Positions 43,054-50,245 of a stretch of DNA of 64,000 nt are shown piece after piece. Both the position numbers and the translations under genes were made by a program. A model generated the notes under the pieces. It did not search any database and was not told where the DNA came from. It saw nothing but the letters and a program-made list of their open reading frames with translations. Source of the stretch: Thermofilum sp. NZ13 (lineage in GTDB: Archaea; Thermoproteota; Thermoprotei; Thermofilales; Thermofilaceae); the NCBI GenBank assembly GCA_002855745.1, contig NDWX01000002.1, positions 1-64,000 on the forward strand. Direction: 5' to 3'. The stretch's first letter is position 1; the number at the start of each line of letters is the position of its first letter.

Positions 43054-43806
43054 ATGGGCTCTGACCTGAAGCTTGAGCTGCTAAGGCTGCTGCGAGAGGA
43101 TGAGGAGTTCAGGCTAGCGGTGGCTGGCCTGCTGGGCCTCGGCGAGATCCTCGAGGAGCTCAGGAAGCTCAGGGAGGACTTCAACGCCTTCGTGCGGGAG
43201 AGCGAGAAGAGGTGGGAGGAGAACGCTAGAAGATGGGAGGAGAATGCTAAGCGGTGGGAGGAGAATGAGAAGAGGTGGGAGGAGCTCAACAAGAGATGGG
43301 AGGAAAACGCGAGACTGTGGGAGGAAAACATGAGGAGATGGGAGGAGAACGCTAAGCGGTGGGAGGAGAACGCTAGGAGATGGGAGGAGGCCGACAGGAA
43401 GTTCAGGTGGCTTATGACGGCCTTAGCGGAGATCAGGGACTCGCTTGGCGGCGCCTTTGAGTACTACACAGCCAACGTGGTGAAGGCTTTGCTCTCCGAG
43501 AGAGGCTTCATATGCGGTGTTAGGGTGAACGTCACTCTGCCTGTGGACGGGTTCAGGGAGGTGGATGTCTTCTGCCCAGAACCCCTAGTGGTGGGCGAGG
43601 CCACGACGTCTCTCAGAACCATAGAGGAGGCGGAGCGGGAGCTAGCGAAGCTGATGTCGAACGTGGAGGCCGCGGAGAGGTTCACGGGGGGGAAGGCCTA
43701 CGTGAAGGTCTTAGCTGTGGAGACAGCGCCGGCCGACGTCGTTGAGCACCTCAGGAGAAGGGCTGCGGAGCTGAACGTGTACCTCATAGTGGGTAGGGAG
43801 TACTAG
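43054..43806 (+). CDS. Coiled-coil plus PD-(D/E)XK-like nuclease-fold protein, copy 4 (tail type C)
   Basis: A 250-residue protein from ATG 43054. The head is LKLELLRLLREDEEFRLAVA then GLLGLGEILEEL. Residues 52-114 are nine heptads of the type KRWEENA, a regular coiled coil encoded by 21-bp repeats. The tail (type C) has FREVDVFCPEPLVVGEATTS, with V-D and G-E-A-T at the expected metal-site positions, and ends ELNVYLIVGREY. It shares only the head with copies 1-3. Confidence 0.72.
   Translation: MGSDLKLELLRLLREDEEFRLAVAGLLGLGEILEELRKLREDFNAFVRESEKRWEENARRWEENAKRWEENEKRWEELNKRWEENARLWEENMRRWEENAKRWEENARRWEEADRKFRWLMTALAEIRDSLGGAFEYYTANVVKALLSERGFICGVRVNVTLPVDGFREVDVFCPEPLVVGEATTSLRTIEEAERELAKLMSNVEAAERFTGGKAYVKVLAVETAPADVVEHLRRRAAELNVYLIVGREY
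43207..43395 (+). repeat. Nine tandem 21-bp repeats inside the coiled-coil gene
   Basis: Nine units close to aagaggtgggaggagaacgc plus one base follow each other without gaps and keep the reading frame. Each encodes one heptad (K-R-W-E-E-N-A). Differences between units are mostly at one to three positions. Confidence 0.85.
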
Positions 43807-43931
43807 CCGCCGGCCTAGCTTCTCGCCAGCTTCTTCCCTAAGTTAGTCCTGTTGCCGCGGTTAGTCGAGTAAGCTGGCAGGCTCTCCGCAGCGGCGTTGG
43901 TTCGAACCAGTCTGCGCCCCGGCGTATCTGC

Positions 43932-44035
43932 TCCTTCGCCGCTTCGATGCCCCTTCTCGGTTTGTCATAGGCTCAGCGCCTTCGGCTAGCCCTGCCACGC
44001 CCCCCGGTCAGGCAGTCATCGGGGTGCTGCCGAGA
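43932..44035 (+). mobile_element. Diverged copy 4 of the hairpin element
   Basis: The part tcataggctcagcgccttcg matches tcatgggctccgcgccttcg in copy 3 (45613), with similar flanks (gccccttctcgg, ctagccctgcc). The ends are not recognisable. It is probably an old, decayed insertion. Confidence 0.4.
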
Positions 44036-44079
44036 CACGATCTCTCTGATAAGACTTTGAAGGGTCTTTGGGGGCGATG

Positions 44080-44240
44080 GTCCAAGGGCAGATCCCTAGA
44101 GGAGCTTGCCAGTGAAGCTGTACTAGGGGTTCTCAACGCGGAGGATCGCAAAAAGCTGGACTTTACCTGAAACTCTGTGAAAAGTACATGCGCGAAGCTG
44201 GGGAGATCTTGGCTAAGGGGGCTGCTCTCACGCTTCAGTA
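44080..44240 (+). pseudogene. PaREP1-family remnant
   Basis: The frame reads GRSLEELASEAVLGVLNAED then RKKLD, then after a one-base shift LYLKLCEKYMREAGEILAKG. This is the first half of a PaREP1 protein (helix with Y-L-x-L-x-E-K-Y-x-R-E-A). The second half is absent. Confidence 0.45.
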
Positions 44241-44475
44241 AAAGCTTGGAAGCCTTAACTGAGGACAGCGGTTTTCCCGTTAAAGGTCTTTTAAGGTCTC
44301 TGCATGCTTCTTGGTGTTCTTAAGCTACTCAGACCTTTTCCCGCAGCTGGCTTTTAGCCGCTTCGGGTTTTCCAGTCTACAATTCTGTAAAGGGGAATAA
44401 AAACGGTAGGGTGGTTAAAGGACGTAGGGATTCCTCCTTAAGTCTACTATAGGGGTATCTTATACAAGGCAACAT

Positions 44476-44485
44476 TAATATATAC
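44476..44485 (+). promoter_or_regulatory. TATA box of the vapB gene at 44502
   Basis: taatatatac lies 17-26 bp before ATG 44502, indicating a short-leader or leaderless transcript. Confidence 0.45.
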
Positions 44486-44501
44486 CGGATGGTAGTCTGG
44501 A

Positions 44502-44744
44502 ATGGTGAGCTATTTGGGTAGGCTTGTGAACGTATCTGTGAAGGTTCCGGAAGAGCTGAGGGAGTTGATGCGGCAAGTGAATGTTAACTGGAGTGAGTAC
44601 CTTAGGGAGGTGATAAAGGCAAGAATAAGGGAGGAGCTTGCAAAGGAGGCATCAAAAAAGCTTGATGAGATCCAAGCTAGAGCTGTGAGGGTGCCGACAG
44701 AGGTTGTTGTGAGGTGGCTGAGGGAGGAGAGAGAACGAAGGTAA
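44502..44744 (+). CDS. VapB-like antitoxin
   Basis: An 80-residue protein from ATG 44502: LVNVSVKVPEELRELMRQVN then VNWSEYLREVIKARIREELA, a ribbon-helix-helix type DNA-binding N-terminus, and a C-terminal helix (VPTEVVVRWLREERERR). The partner vapC starts 5 bp downstream but is cut by the hairpin element, leaving this as an orphan. Confidence 0.7.
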   Translation: MVSYLGRLVNVSVKVPEELRELMRQVNVNWSEYLREVIKARIREELAKEASKKLDEIQARAVRVPTEVVVRWLREERERR

Positions 44745-44749
44745 GGTTA

Positions 44750-44851
44750 GTGGTAGATGCAAGTGTTGCTGTAAAATGGATTATACCCGGTGAGCCTTGG
44801 GAGGCCGCGCCTGGCTCATCTACCCCCTTCACTTTTCTGAGGGCCCCCTAG
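44750..44851 (+). pseudogene. VapC toxin truncated by a structured element
   Basis: GTG 44750 starts MVDASVAVKWIIPGEPWEA, a VapC N-terminus with its first Asp. At 44803 the element begins and the frame ends in it at TAG 44849-44851. Sequence after the element is not VapC. Confidence 0.7.
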
Positions 44852-45055
44852 CGGGGTCATGGGTCGCCCCCTTTTCGGGGCGGGCCGCATCCTAGCGGCC
44901 TTCAGCCCGCGTCGCCGCGGGCACATCCCCTCCTCGCGCCGCGCGTGGCACCCACCCACAGCCCCCTTGACCGGGGTGGGAACTGGCGACTCTCAATACT
45001 CCACCTGGTTAAGGGGGCTTATCTCCTTTTCGCTTTAAAGGCTGAAAGTGGAAAC
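44803..45055 (+). mobile_element. GC-rich hairpin element, copy 2 (253 bp)
   Basis: Nearly identical to copy 1 over the whole length, with the same ends (GGCCGCGCCTGGC...AGTGGAAAC). The loop of the first hairpin changes from TTTA to TAGC while the CCCC/GGGG stem is kept. The second loop gains a T. AAGGAG/CTCCTT becomes AAGGGG/CTCCTT, still pairable with G-U. It interrupts vapC in the same orientation as copy 1. Confidence 0.7.
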
Positions 45056-45128
45056 GGGACTTCTTTGCCTGAGCGTTTTTACGGCTAAGTTGCGTCGCTG
45101 GGTATTACTATCGTTGTCTCTGTTCGCC

Positions 45129-45487
45129 TTAACCCCCTTTTCTTCAGCTCCTCGTAGGCATCCAGGAGTCTTCCGTACTCTTCTGATGCGTACAGCACCT
45201 TCCCCTCCTCTAGCGCGTCCACGATCAGCGGGTTGCACTTCTTGAGCATGGCGAGTGCCTTCTCCAGCGTGTAGGGGTGCGGCTCAACCTCTATCGGTAT
45301 ATCTCCCAGCGCTTCAAGTACCCTGCCGACCCTGTCCAGGTACTTTTCCTTGAAGTCTGATATGATTAGCAGGTCAAAGTCGCTCCAGGGCTTCCAGTCG
45401 CCCTCGCTCTTGACCCAAACAGTAAGACGGCTTTGGCGCCGAACTCCCTCCGGAGCCTTTCCACGACCTCTTCCAGCTCTCTCTCAA
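45129..45487 (-). pseudogene. MNT-type nucleotidyltransferase, frameshifted
   Basis: Minus strand: ELEEVVERLRREFGAKAVLL then FGSRA, then after the loss of one G, GDWKPWSDFDLLIISDFKEK, giving the full GSxxRG...SDxD motif. IPIEVEPHPYTLEKALAMLK and EEYGRLLDAYEELKKRG follow, to TAA at 45131-45129. It is the partner of the HEPN fragment directly upstream. Restoring one G would give a complete protein. Confidence 0.65.
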
Positions 45488-45612
45488 CCCCCGCAGCGTA
45501 TCACCTTCTCCGCGTACTCTAGTACTTTCCTAGCGGCCTCTAAAGCTCTCCGCGAGCTCTCTTCGTCGTATGCCTCATGAGTAGTTCCAGCCGGGTGTGC
45601 GTTCGGGTACCT
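45484..45612 (-). pseudogene. C-terminal HEPN fragment cut by hairpin element copy 3
   Basis: Minus strand: RYPNAHPAGTTHEAYDEESS then RRALEAARKVLEYAEKVIRC, the standard HEPN C-terminus (RYP...Y...A...A..vLEya). Upstream the sequence becomes the reverse of the hairpin element, at its GGCCGCGCC end (45613). The N-terminal half is missing. Confidence 0.6.
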
Positions 45613-45735
45613 GGCCGCGCCTGGCACATCGATTCCTTCACTGATCCGGGGCCCCCTCTTCGGGGTACTCATGGGCTCCGCGCCTTCGGTCCGCCCCGCC
45701 AACCTGCGCCCACTAGGGGCTGTGCGGCAGGGCTG
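45613..45735 (+). mobile_element. Diverged copy 3 of the hairpin element
   Basis: It starts GGCCGCGCCTGGCACATC, identical to copy 1, keeps TTCACT and a first hairpin CCCC-TCTT-CGGGG followed by CTCATGGG, then diverges. The 3' end is not defined. It lies within a HEPN gene, on the opposite strand to that gene. Confidence 0.55.
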
Positions 45736-46050
45736 CCTCAGGCGCCACAACACCTTAACGAGTCCCGTCAGCTCGAGCCGCCTGGCGACGCTCTCCCAGA
45801 CCTCCGCTTACCTCGACTATCATGGCTAAGCGCGCGAGGAGGGTTATAAGCGTTCACAGAGGCTGTGGCTGATGGGAGCCGAGGAGGCATGTAGGTGTTG
45901 CTCGGCCACCCACCAGCAACCCCCTCTCTAGTCCGCTCGAAGCGAGGGAATTAATGGGTCGAAAACGGGAAGAAAAGGGAGAAGGGTTAAAAGACTATCA
46001 GTACGCGTCGTAAGCTTTAAGCGCGTTGGCCGCGCTTTTTCCTCTAAAAG

Positions 46051-47001
46051 GTGTGCTTGCAGGTGGGTGGGAAGAGAAGGGGGGTGCTGCTCGCCGCTTT
46101 GGTGGGGGCTGTTGTAGCTTTTGCGCTGGGCTACCTCTACTGGTACGGCTTCAGGGCTCCAGGTGAGGCTGTGAAGCCTGAGGTGGTGGGTGTTGAGCTT
46201 TCGTGGGGTGGGGTGAACGACAGCGTGACCGAGGTGCTGGCTAGGGTTGTGGTCTACAACCCAAACCCTTTCCAGATAGAGGTCAAGAGGGTGACATTCG
46301 ACTTGTACATGAACGGCTTAAGGGTGGGGTCAGGTGAGTGTGGAGGTTACGCTTTGGCTGGCAGAGGGAACACTACGATAACTCTGAGGGGCTTCCTGGA
46401 CAACGAGAAGATTCCGGAGTGGTTTGTATCTCACGTGTCGCGGGGGGAGAGGACGGAGATCAGGGTAAGTGGAGTGGCTGTCATAGACTTGAAGCTAGCG
46501 GAGGCCTCCTACCCGTTCGACAAGGAGTTCACCTTCAAGACGGACCTCCTCTCGGGGCTGAACGTGACGGAGCCCCAGGAGGTATCGCTGGGGCCGCTGG
46601 TGCTGTTTCTGAAGGAGCTCGAGACCAGATGGGGTAGCGTGGGACCCGAAGGGGTCGAGGTGAACCACAAGCTTGTGCTGTTTAACCCTCAGCCGCTCCC
46701 CATCCCTCTGCCTGTGATCGAGTACAAGGTGTACGTGAATGGCGTGGAGGTGGGAGAGGGCTCGACGCGAAGAATCGTCGTGCTGAGCCCAGGGAAGGAC
46801 ACCGTGCTACTCTTCACAACGAGCCTGAACCCACGCGCCCTCATCAGGTGGTGGGTGACGCATATCAGGAACGGGGAGCGGACGAGGCTCGTAGTGGAGG
46901 CTTACTCTACGGTAGAGGTGGCGGGGGAGAAGTACAGCTTCGAGGTGTACAGGCTGGAAAAGCTCATCGAGACAAATATACTTGGAGGGCTCCGCCCCTG
47001 A
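46051..47001 (+). CDS. Membrane-anchored WHy/LEA14-like protein with two domains
   Basis: A 316-residue protein from GTG 46051 (GTG 46063 is an alternative). A hydrophobic segment (GVLLAALVGAVVAFALGYLY) near the N-terminus anchors it with the rest outside. Two WHy-type domains follow: ARVVVYNPNPFQIEVKRVTF (domain 1) and HKLVLFNPQPLPIPLPVIEY (domain 2), each with the NPNP/NPQP turn. The segments LRGFLDNEKIPEWFVSHVSR and FTTSLNPRALIRWWVTHIRN occupy equivalent places. Archaeal LEA14-like proteins are thought to bind or stabilise surface components; the role here is unknown. Confidence 0.75.
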   Translation: MCLQVGGKRRGVLLAALVGAVVAFALGYLYWYGFRAPGEAVKPEVVGVELSWGGVNDSVTEVLARVVVYNPNPFQIEVKRVTFDLYMNGLRVGSGECGGYALAGRGNTTITLRGFLDNEKIPEWFVSHVSRGERTEIRVSGVAVIDLKLAEASYPFDKEFTFKTDLLSGLNVTEPQEVSLGPLVLFLKELETRWGSVGPEGVEVNHKLVLFNPQPLPIPLPVIEYKVYVNGVEVGEGSTRRIVVLSPGKDTVLLFTTSLNPRALIRWWVTHIRNGERTRLVVEAYSTVEVAGEKYSFEVYRLEKLIETNILGGLRP

Positions 47002-47185
47002 GCTCCGGGCACTTTTCTCTGCCCGCTTAGGGCTTGAGTCCCGGTGGTAGCCTGCTGGGACTTGCCTGAGAACCGCGAAGAGGTTCTCGCCGACGAGGCG
47101 CGGCTGTTCAGGTGCGGGTGTTGCGTTTTCAATTCAGCTCACCGCAGGGCCCCTGGGCTGCGAAGGTTTTTATTTTTCCACGTTG

Positions 47186-48076
47186 ATGGGGGTACGTGGG
47201 TGTCTTGGTTTGGACGGCTTCTCGGATGTGGTGTCCCTGCTGTTCTGGCTCTTGATGCTGTACGTTTTCGTCAACCCGCAGTTGGCGATGAGGGCGCTAA
47301 CTAACGCGAGGATGAGGGTCATAAGGCGTATCGAGGAGAGGTACGGCTGGAGGGTTGTGACGCTTATCCACAGGCAGGAGACGGTGAGCTTCTTCGGGAT
47401 ACCGGTGTACAGGTACATAGACGTGGACGACTCCGAGGCCGTTATAAGGGCTATAAGGTCCACTCCGCCCGACATGCCGATAGCGCTGATCCTGCACACC
47501 CCCGGTGGACTCGTCCTGGCCGCGGCGCAGATCGCGATGGCCTTGAAGAGGCACCCTGCCCGTAAGATCGTCATCGTCCCGCACTACGCGATGAGCGGCG
47601 GCACCCTGATCGCCCTCGCGGCTGATGAGATATACATGGACCCGGACGCCGTCCTCGGGCCCCTCGACCCGCAGATCCAGACGCAGATGGGGGTTCTGCC
47701 GGCGCCGAGCATCGTGAGAGTTGCGAGGGAGCGGGGGGACAAGGCGTCGGACGAGATGCTGGTGTACGCCGACATAGCCGAGAAGGCGCTCAGGGAGGTT
47801 CAGGGCATAATAGTCTCTCTGCTCGACGGGAAAATGCCCAGGGAGAAGGCCCTCGAGGTCGCGAAGAAGCTGACCGAGGGCGGATACACCCACGACTACC
47901 CCATAACCGTGGAGGAGGCCAGGAGCATGGGGCTTCCCGTAAGGACGGACGTGCCGCCGGAGGTGTACGCGCTGATGGAGCTTTACCCGCAGACACACCA
48001 GCAAAGGCCGGGCGTTGAGTACATACAGAGACCCCTATACCCCGCTAGGGCGGGAACGGAGCGCCCTCAGCGTTAA
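47186..48076 (+). CDS. Membrane-bound ClpP-class serine protease (SDH family)
   Basis: ATG 47186 gives 296 residues. An N-terminal transmembrane helix (VVSLLFWLLMLYVFV) precedes the catalytic domain. ALILHTPGGLVLAAAQIAMA holds the oxyanion loop, PHYAMSGGTLIALAADEIYM has the nucleophile Ser in MSGG, and DPDAVLGPLDPQI has the basic/acidic region of the family (PF01972). Lys in the ADIAEKALREVQGIIVSL helix may serve as general base. It is intact; a fragment of a relative lies at 35985-36200. It probably degrades membrane or surface proteins. Confidence 0.8.
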   Translation: MGVRGCLGLDGFSDVVSLLFWLLMLYVFVNPQLAMRALTNARMRVIRRIEERYGWRVVTLIHRQETVSFFGIPVYRYIDVDDSEAVIRAIRSTPPDMPIALILHTPGGLVLAAAQIAMALKRHPARKIVIVPHYAMSGGTLIALAADEIYMDPDAVLGPLDPQIQTQMGVLPAPSIVRVARERGDKASDEMLVYADIAEKALREVQGIIVSLLDGKMPREKALEVAKKLTEGGYTHDYPITVEEARSMGLPVRTDVPPEVYALMELYPQTHQQRPGVEYIQRPLYPARAGTERPQR

Positions 48077-48255
48077 AGCGCTACCGGCACCCTTTCTCTC
48101 CACCCCCTACAGCCCCCTATGCGGCTCTCTACACAAAATATCAGGTTTTTGAGCTTGGCGCTGTTTTTCCCTTACTCGTCGGCTTGGCAACTGGGACCTA
48201 CCCCCGCTAGGCTTATTAATTTTTTAAGCCGTAGCAACTACTAGCTAGCAGGGCT

Positions 48256-48906
48256 ATGGCTTCGCTCAGAGAGGAGTTCCTGAAGCTACTGGAGGAGGAT
48301 CGAGAGTTCCGGTACGCTGTGGCAGGCTACCTTGGGGTGCTCGAGCTCCTCAAGAGGCTGGACGCATTGGCTGAGGAGCAGGAAAAAATCTGGAAGGAAA
48401 TCAAAGGCATCAGGGAGGAGATTAAGGCTATCAGGGAGGAGCAGAAAATGCTTAGGGAAGACTTTAACAGGGCTATTCGGGCTTTGGACAGGAGGCTTGT
48501 GAGAGTGGAGCGCACCCTTGAGAAGCTCACGGTAGACATAGAGGAGGAGGCGAGGTCAATCATCAGGCACAGGCTTAAGGCTGAGCTGGGCTTAGACGTA
48601 GAGCTCGCCCCCCTCGTCCTCCCAGAGCTGGAGGTCGACGTCTACGGCGTGTCCGGCGATGTGTGCGTCGTTGGCGAGGTAGCGGTTAGGAGCGGGCTGG
48701 GTGAGCTGCGCAGGCTCCTGAAGAAGCTCGAGCTCCTGAAGAGCAGGTACCCGGAGAAACTGAGGCCTAAAACGATACTGGTCATCTACACTTCCCTCGC
48801 GCTACCGGAGCTCGTCGAGGAGGCAAAGGCGAAGAACGTGTGGGTTTTGAAGGCGACGCAGGACTACTACAAGCCGGACTTCGCAAAAACGCCCGGAGAC
48901 CCATAG
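48256..48906 (+). CDS. Coiled-coil plus PD-(D/E)XK-like nuclease-fold protein, copy 5 (tail type B)
   Basis: A 216-residue protein from ATG 48256. The head is LREEFLKLLEEDREFRYAVA then GYLGVLELLKRL, followed by a short coiled coil (WKEIKGIREEIKAIREEQKM) and a type B tail: LEKLTVDIEEEARSIIRHRL, LEVDVYGVSGDVCVVGEVAV, and the end VWVLKATQDYYKP. The tail matches copy 3 (35265) throughout, but the head is diverged. An AT-rich box (cttattaatttttt) lies about 40 bp upstream. Confidence 0.72.
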   Translation: MASLREEFLKLLEEDREFRYAVAGYLGVLELLKRLDALAEEQEKIWKEIKGIREEIKAIREEQKMLREDFNRAIRALDRRLVRVERTLEKLTVDIEEEARSIIRHRLKAELGLDVELAPLVLPELEVDVYGVSGDVCVVGEVAVRSGLGELRRLLKKLELLKSRYPEKLRPKTILVIYTSLALPELVEEAKAKNVWVLKATQDYYKPDFAKTPGDP

Positions 48907-49065
48907 CTCTCCCCCCAGCACGGCGTGACCGCGTCGCAGCAGGTGAAAGTGCATTTCAGTTAGCGAAACCAGTGTTGGTTTGACTGCTTTCAAATCGGCG
49001 AACAGCTTCACTCATCGATATCCTGCTCGCAGGAAGGTTTAATAGCGAGGCCCAAGCAGTAAGTA

Positions 49066-49302
49066 ATGGAGATGCTCGAACTAAGGGCGCGTGTGTCGCT
49101 GGAGGACGTGGAGGAGGCTAGGAGGGTTAGGAGGGAGTGTGCTGACTGGGTTTTTATCGAGAGGCAGCCGCCCAGGGTTAGGGCGGCCCTGAGGTACTAC
49201 GTCGAGACGGGAGACATGTACGTGGCTTCAAGGATAGCGGGTTTAACTGTCGAGGAGTTTAACGAGCTCAGAGTGAGGGCTAGGATACCGAATGTCGGCT
49301 AG
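49066..49302 (+). CDS. Antitoxin of a PIN toxin, first of two copies
   Basis: A 78-residue protein from ATG 49066. The helical core EEARRVRRECADWVFIERQP then PRVRAALRYYVETGD is encoded by DNA identical to that in the third gene of the set (49833). The C-terminus (YVASRIAGLTVEEFNELRVR) is an HTH-like helical pair. It overlaps the toxin start by 11 bp. Confidence 0.65.
   Translation: MEMLELRARVSLEDVEEARRVRRECADWVFIERQPPRVRAALRYYVETGDMYVASRIAGLTVEEFNELRVRARIPNVG
49111..49217 (+). repeat. 107-bp perfect direct repeat, copy a
   Basis: It starts gaggaggctaggagg and ends cgggagacat. It is identical base for base to 49893-49999 and codes in the same frame for the shared antitoxin core. Confidence 0.9.
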
Positions 49303-49849
49303 GTTCGCGATAGCTGATACATGCTTTGTAATCGACTGGGCCCGCTTTCGGCACAGGGATCTAATCTTCAGGGTTTTCAGCACCGTTTTTGTACCCGAGT
49401 CAGTTCTAAGGGAGATAAAATCCGAGAACACCGTCGAGTGGGTTGCCTCCTCCCTCGCCGCAGGAGGGATGTCTGTGTACACGGAAACACCAGACGAGCT
49501 CGAGGAGGCTAGGAGGCTCGTGGAAGAGTCGAGGAGGCTTAGGTTAGCTGTGCCCGTGGACCTGCCCGAGGCCCTCTGCTTGGTGGTTGGGAGAAGGAGG
49601 GGCTACACTGTACTGACAGAGAACAAGGGTGCAATAATGGCCGTGGACTTCCTGGAGCCCTACGCGAGCGTCATCGTCTGGAGGGCCCTCGAGCTTCTCG
49701 TCGCGGCGGTGAGGGAGAGCGCGCTCAAAGTGGACTGCGCAGAGGTAGGCGCGCTCTTCGAAGCCTACGAGGCTGATACGGGGCACTTCTTCCCAAGGAG
49801 AGATTTAGCCAGGGCACTGGAGCTGGTGAGGGGTGAGGTCTGTGGGTGA
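49292..49849 (+). CDS. PIN-domain toxin
   Basis: A 185-residue protein from ATG 49292. It has FAIADTCFVIDWARF with the first Asp, VFVPESVLREIKSENTVEWV with Glu, and VDLPEALCLVVGRRRGYTVL then TENKG in the place of the third and fourth acidic sites (Glu and Glu/Asp). It is larger than typical VapC and has a C-terminal helical part (LELLVAAVRESALKVDCAEV). It overlaps the antitoxin genes at both ends. Confidence 0.65.
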   Translation: MSARFAIADTCFVIDWARFRHRDLIFRVFSTVFVPESVLREIKSENTVEWVASSLAAGGMSVYTETPDELEEARRLVEESRRLRLAVPVDLPEALCLVVGRRRGYTVLTENKGAIMAVDFLEPYASVIVWRALELLVAAVRESALKVDCAEVGALFEAYEADTGHFFPRRDLARALELVRGEVCG

Positions 49850-50084
49850 AAGTAGTATAGAGGAGAAGAAAAGGAAGTGGGCTGAGCTCGAGGAGGAGGC
49901 TAGGAGGGTTAGGAGGGAGTGTGCTGACTGGGTTTTTATCGAGAGGCAGCCGCCCAGGGTTAGGGCGGCCCTGAGGTACTACGTCGAGACGGGAGACATC
50001 AGGAGGGCCGCGCTGTTCGCGGGGCTCGACTTAGAGGACTTCCGGGAGCTCCTCAGGAAGGCGAAGATACCGGTAGTTGTGTAG
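49833..50084 (+). CDS. Antitoxin-like protein, second copy
   Basis: An 83-residue protein from GTG 49833 (GTG 49842 is an alternative). The core is the same sequence as in the 49066 protein; the ends differ (KKRKWAELEE at the start, IRRAALFAGLDLEDFRELLR at the end). It starts within the last 17 bp of the toxin gene. The set is thus antitoxin-toxin-antitoxin. Confidence 0.62.
   Translation: MRSVGESSIEEKKRKWAELEEEARRVRRECADWVFIERQPPRVRAALRYYVETGDIRRAALFAGLDLEDFRELLRKAKIPVVV
49893..49999 (+). repeat. 107-bp perfect direct repeat, copy b
   Basis: Identical to 49111-49217. The two copies flank the toxin gene with starts 782 bp apart. Confidence 0.9.
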
Positions 50085-50245
50085 CACGCGGCCCGGCTCC
50101 GAAAGCCTTGAGCCTCAGTGATTACGGAGAAAAATGCGCGACGCGCCTCATGCTCCGCTACCGCTAACCGCTACGTTAACTGCTCTTTCTCAGAACCTGC
50201 ACCACATTGCAACCCTACAGGGCTCTCAGGCCGGGGATCGGCACT

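Noticed and set aside
43890-43915. tRNA T-arm-like sequence ggttcgaacc
   Set aside because: It is a short palindrome; no matching acceptor stem, D-arm or anticodon arm could be placed around it.
42348-45055. CRISPR array
   Set aside because: The long repeats are about 254 bp, only two to four copies, irregularly spaced and with internal hairpins. No short regularly spaced repeats were seen anywhere in the window.
47297-48004. Minus-strand 235-codon open frame
   Set aside because: Antisense to the SDH-type protease with its intact HTPGG and MSGG motifs; the composition reflects high GC.
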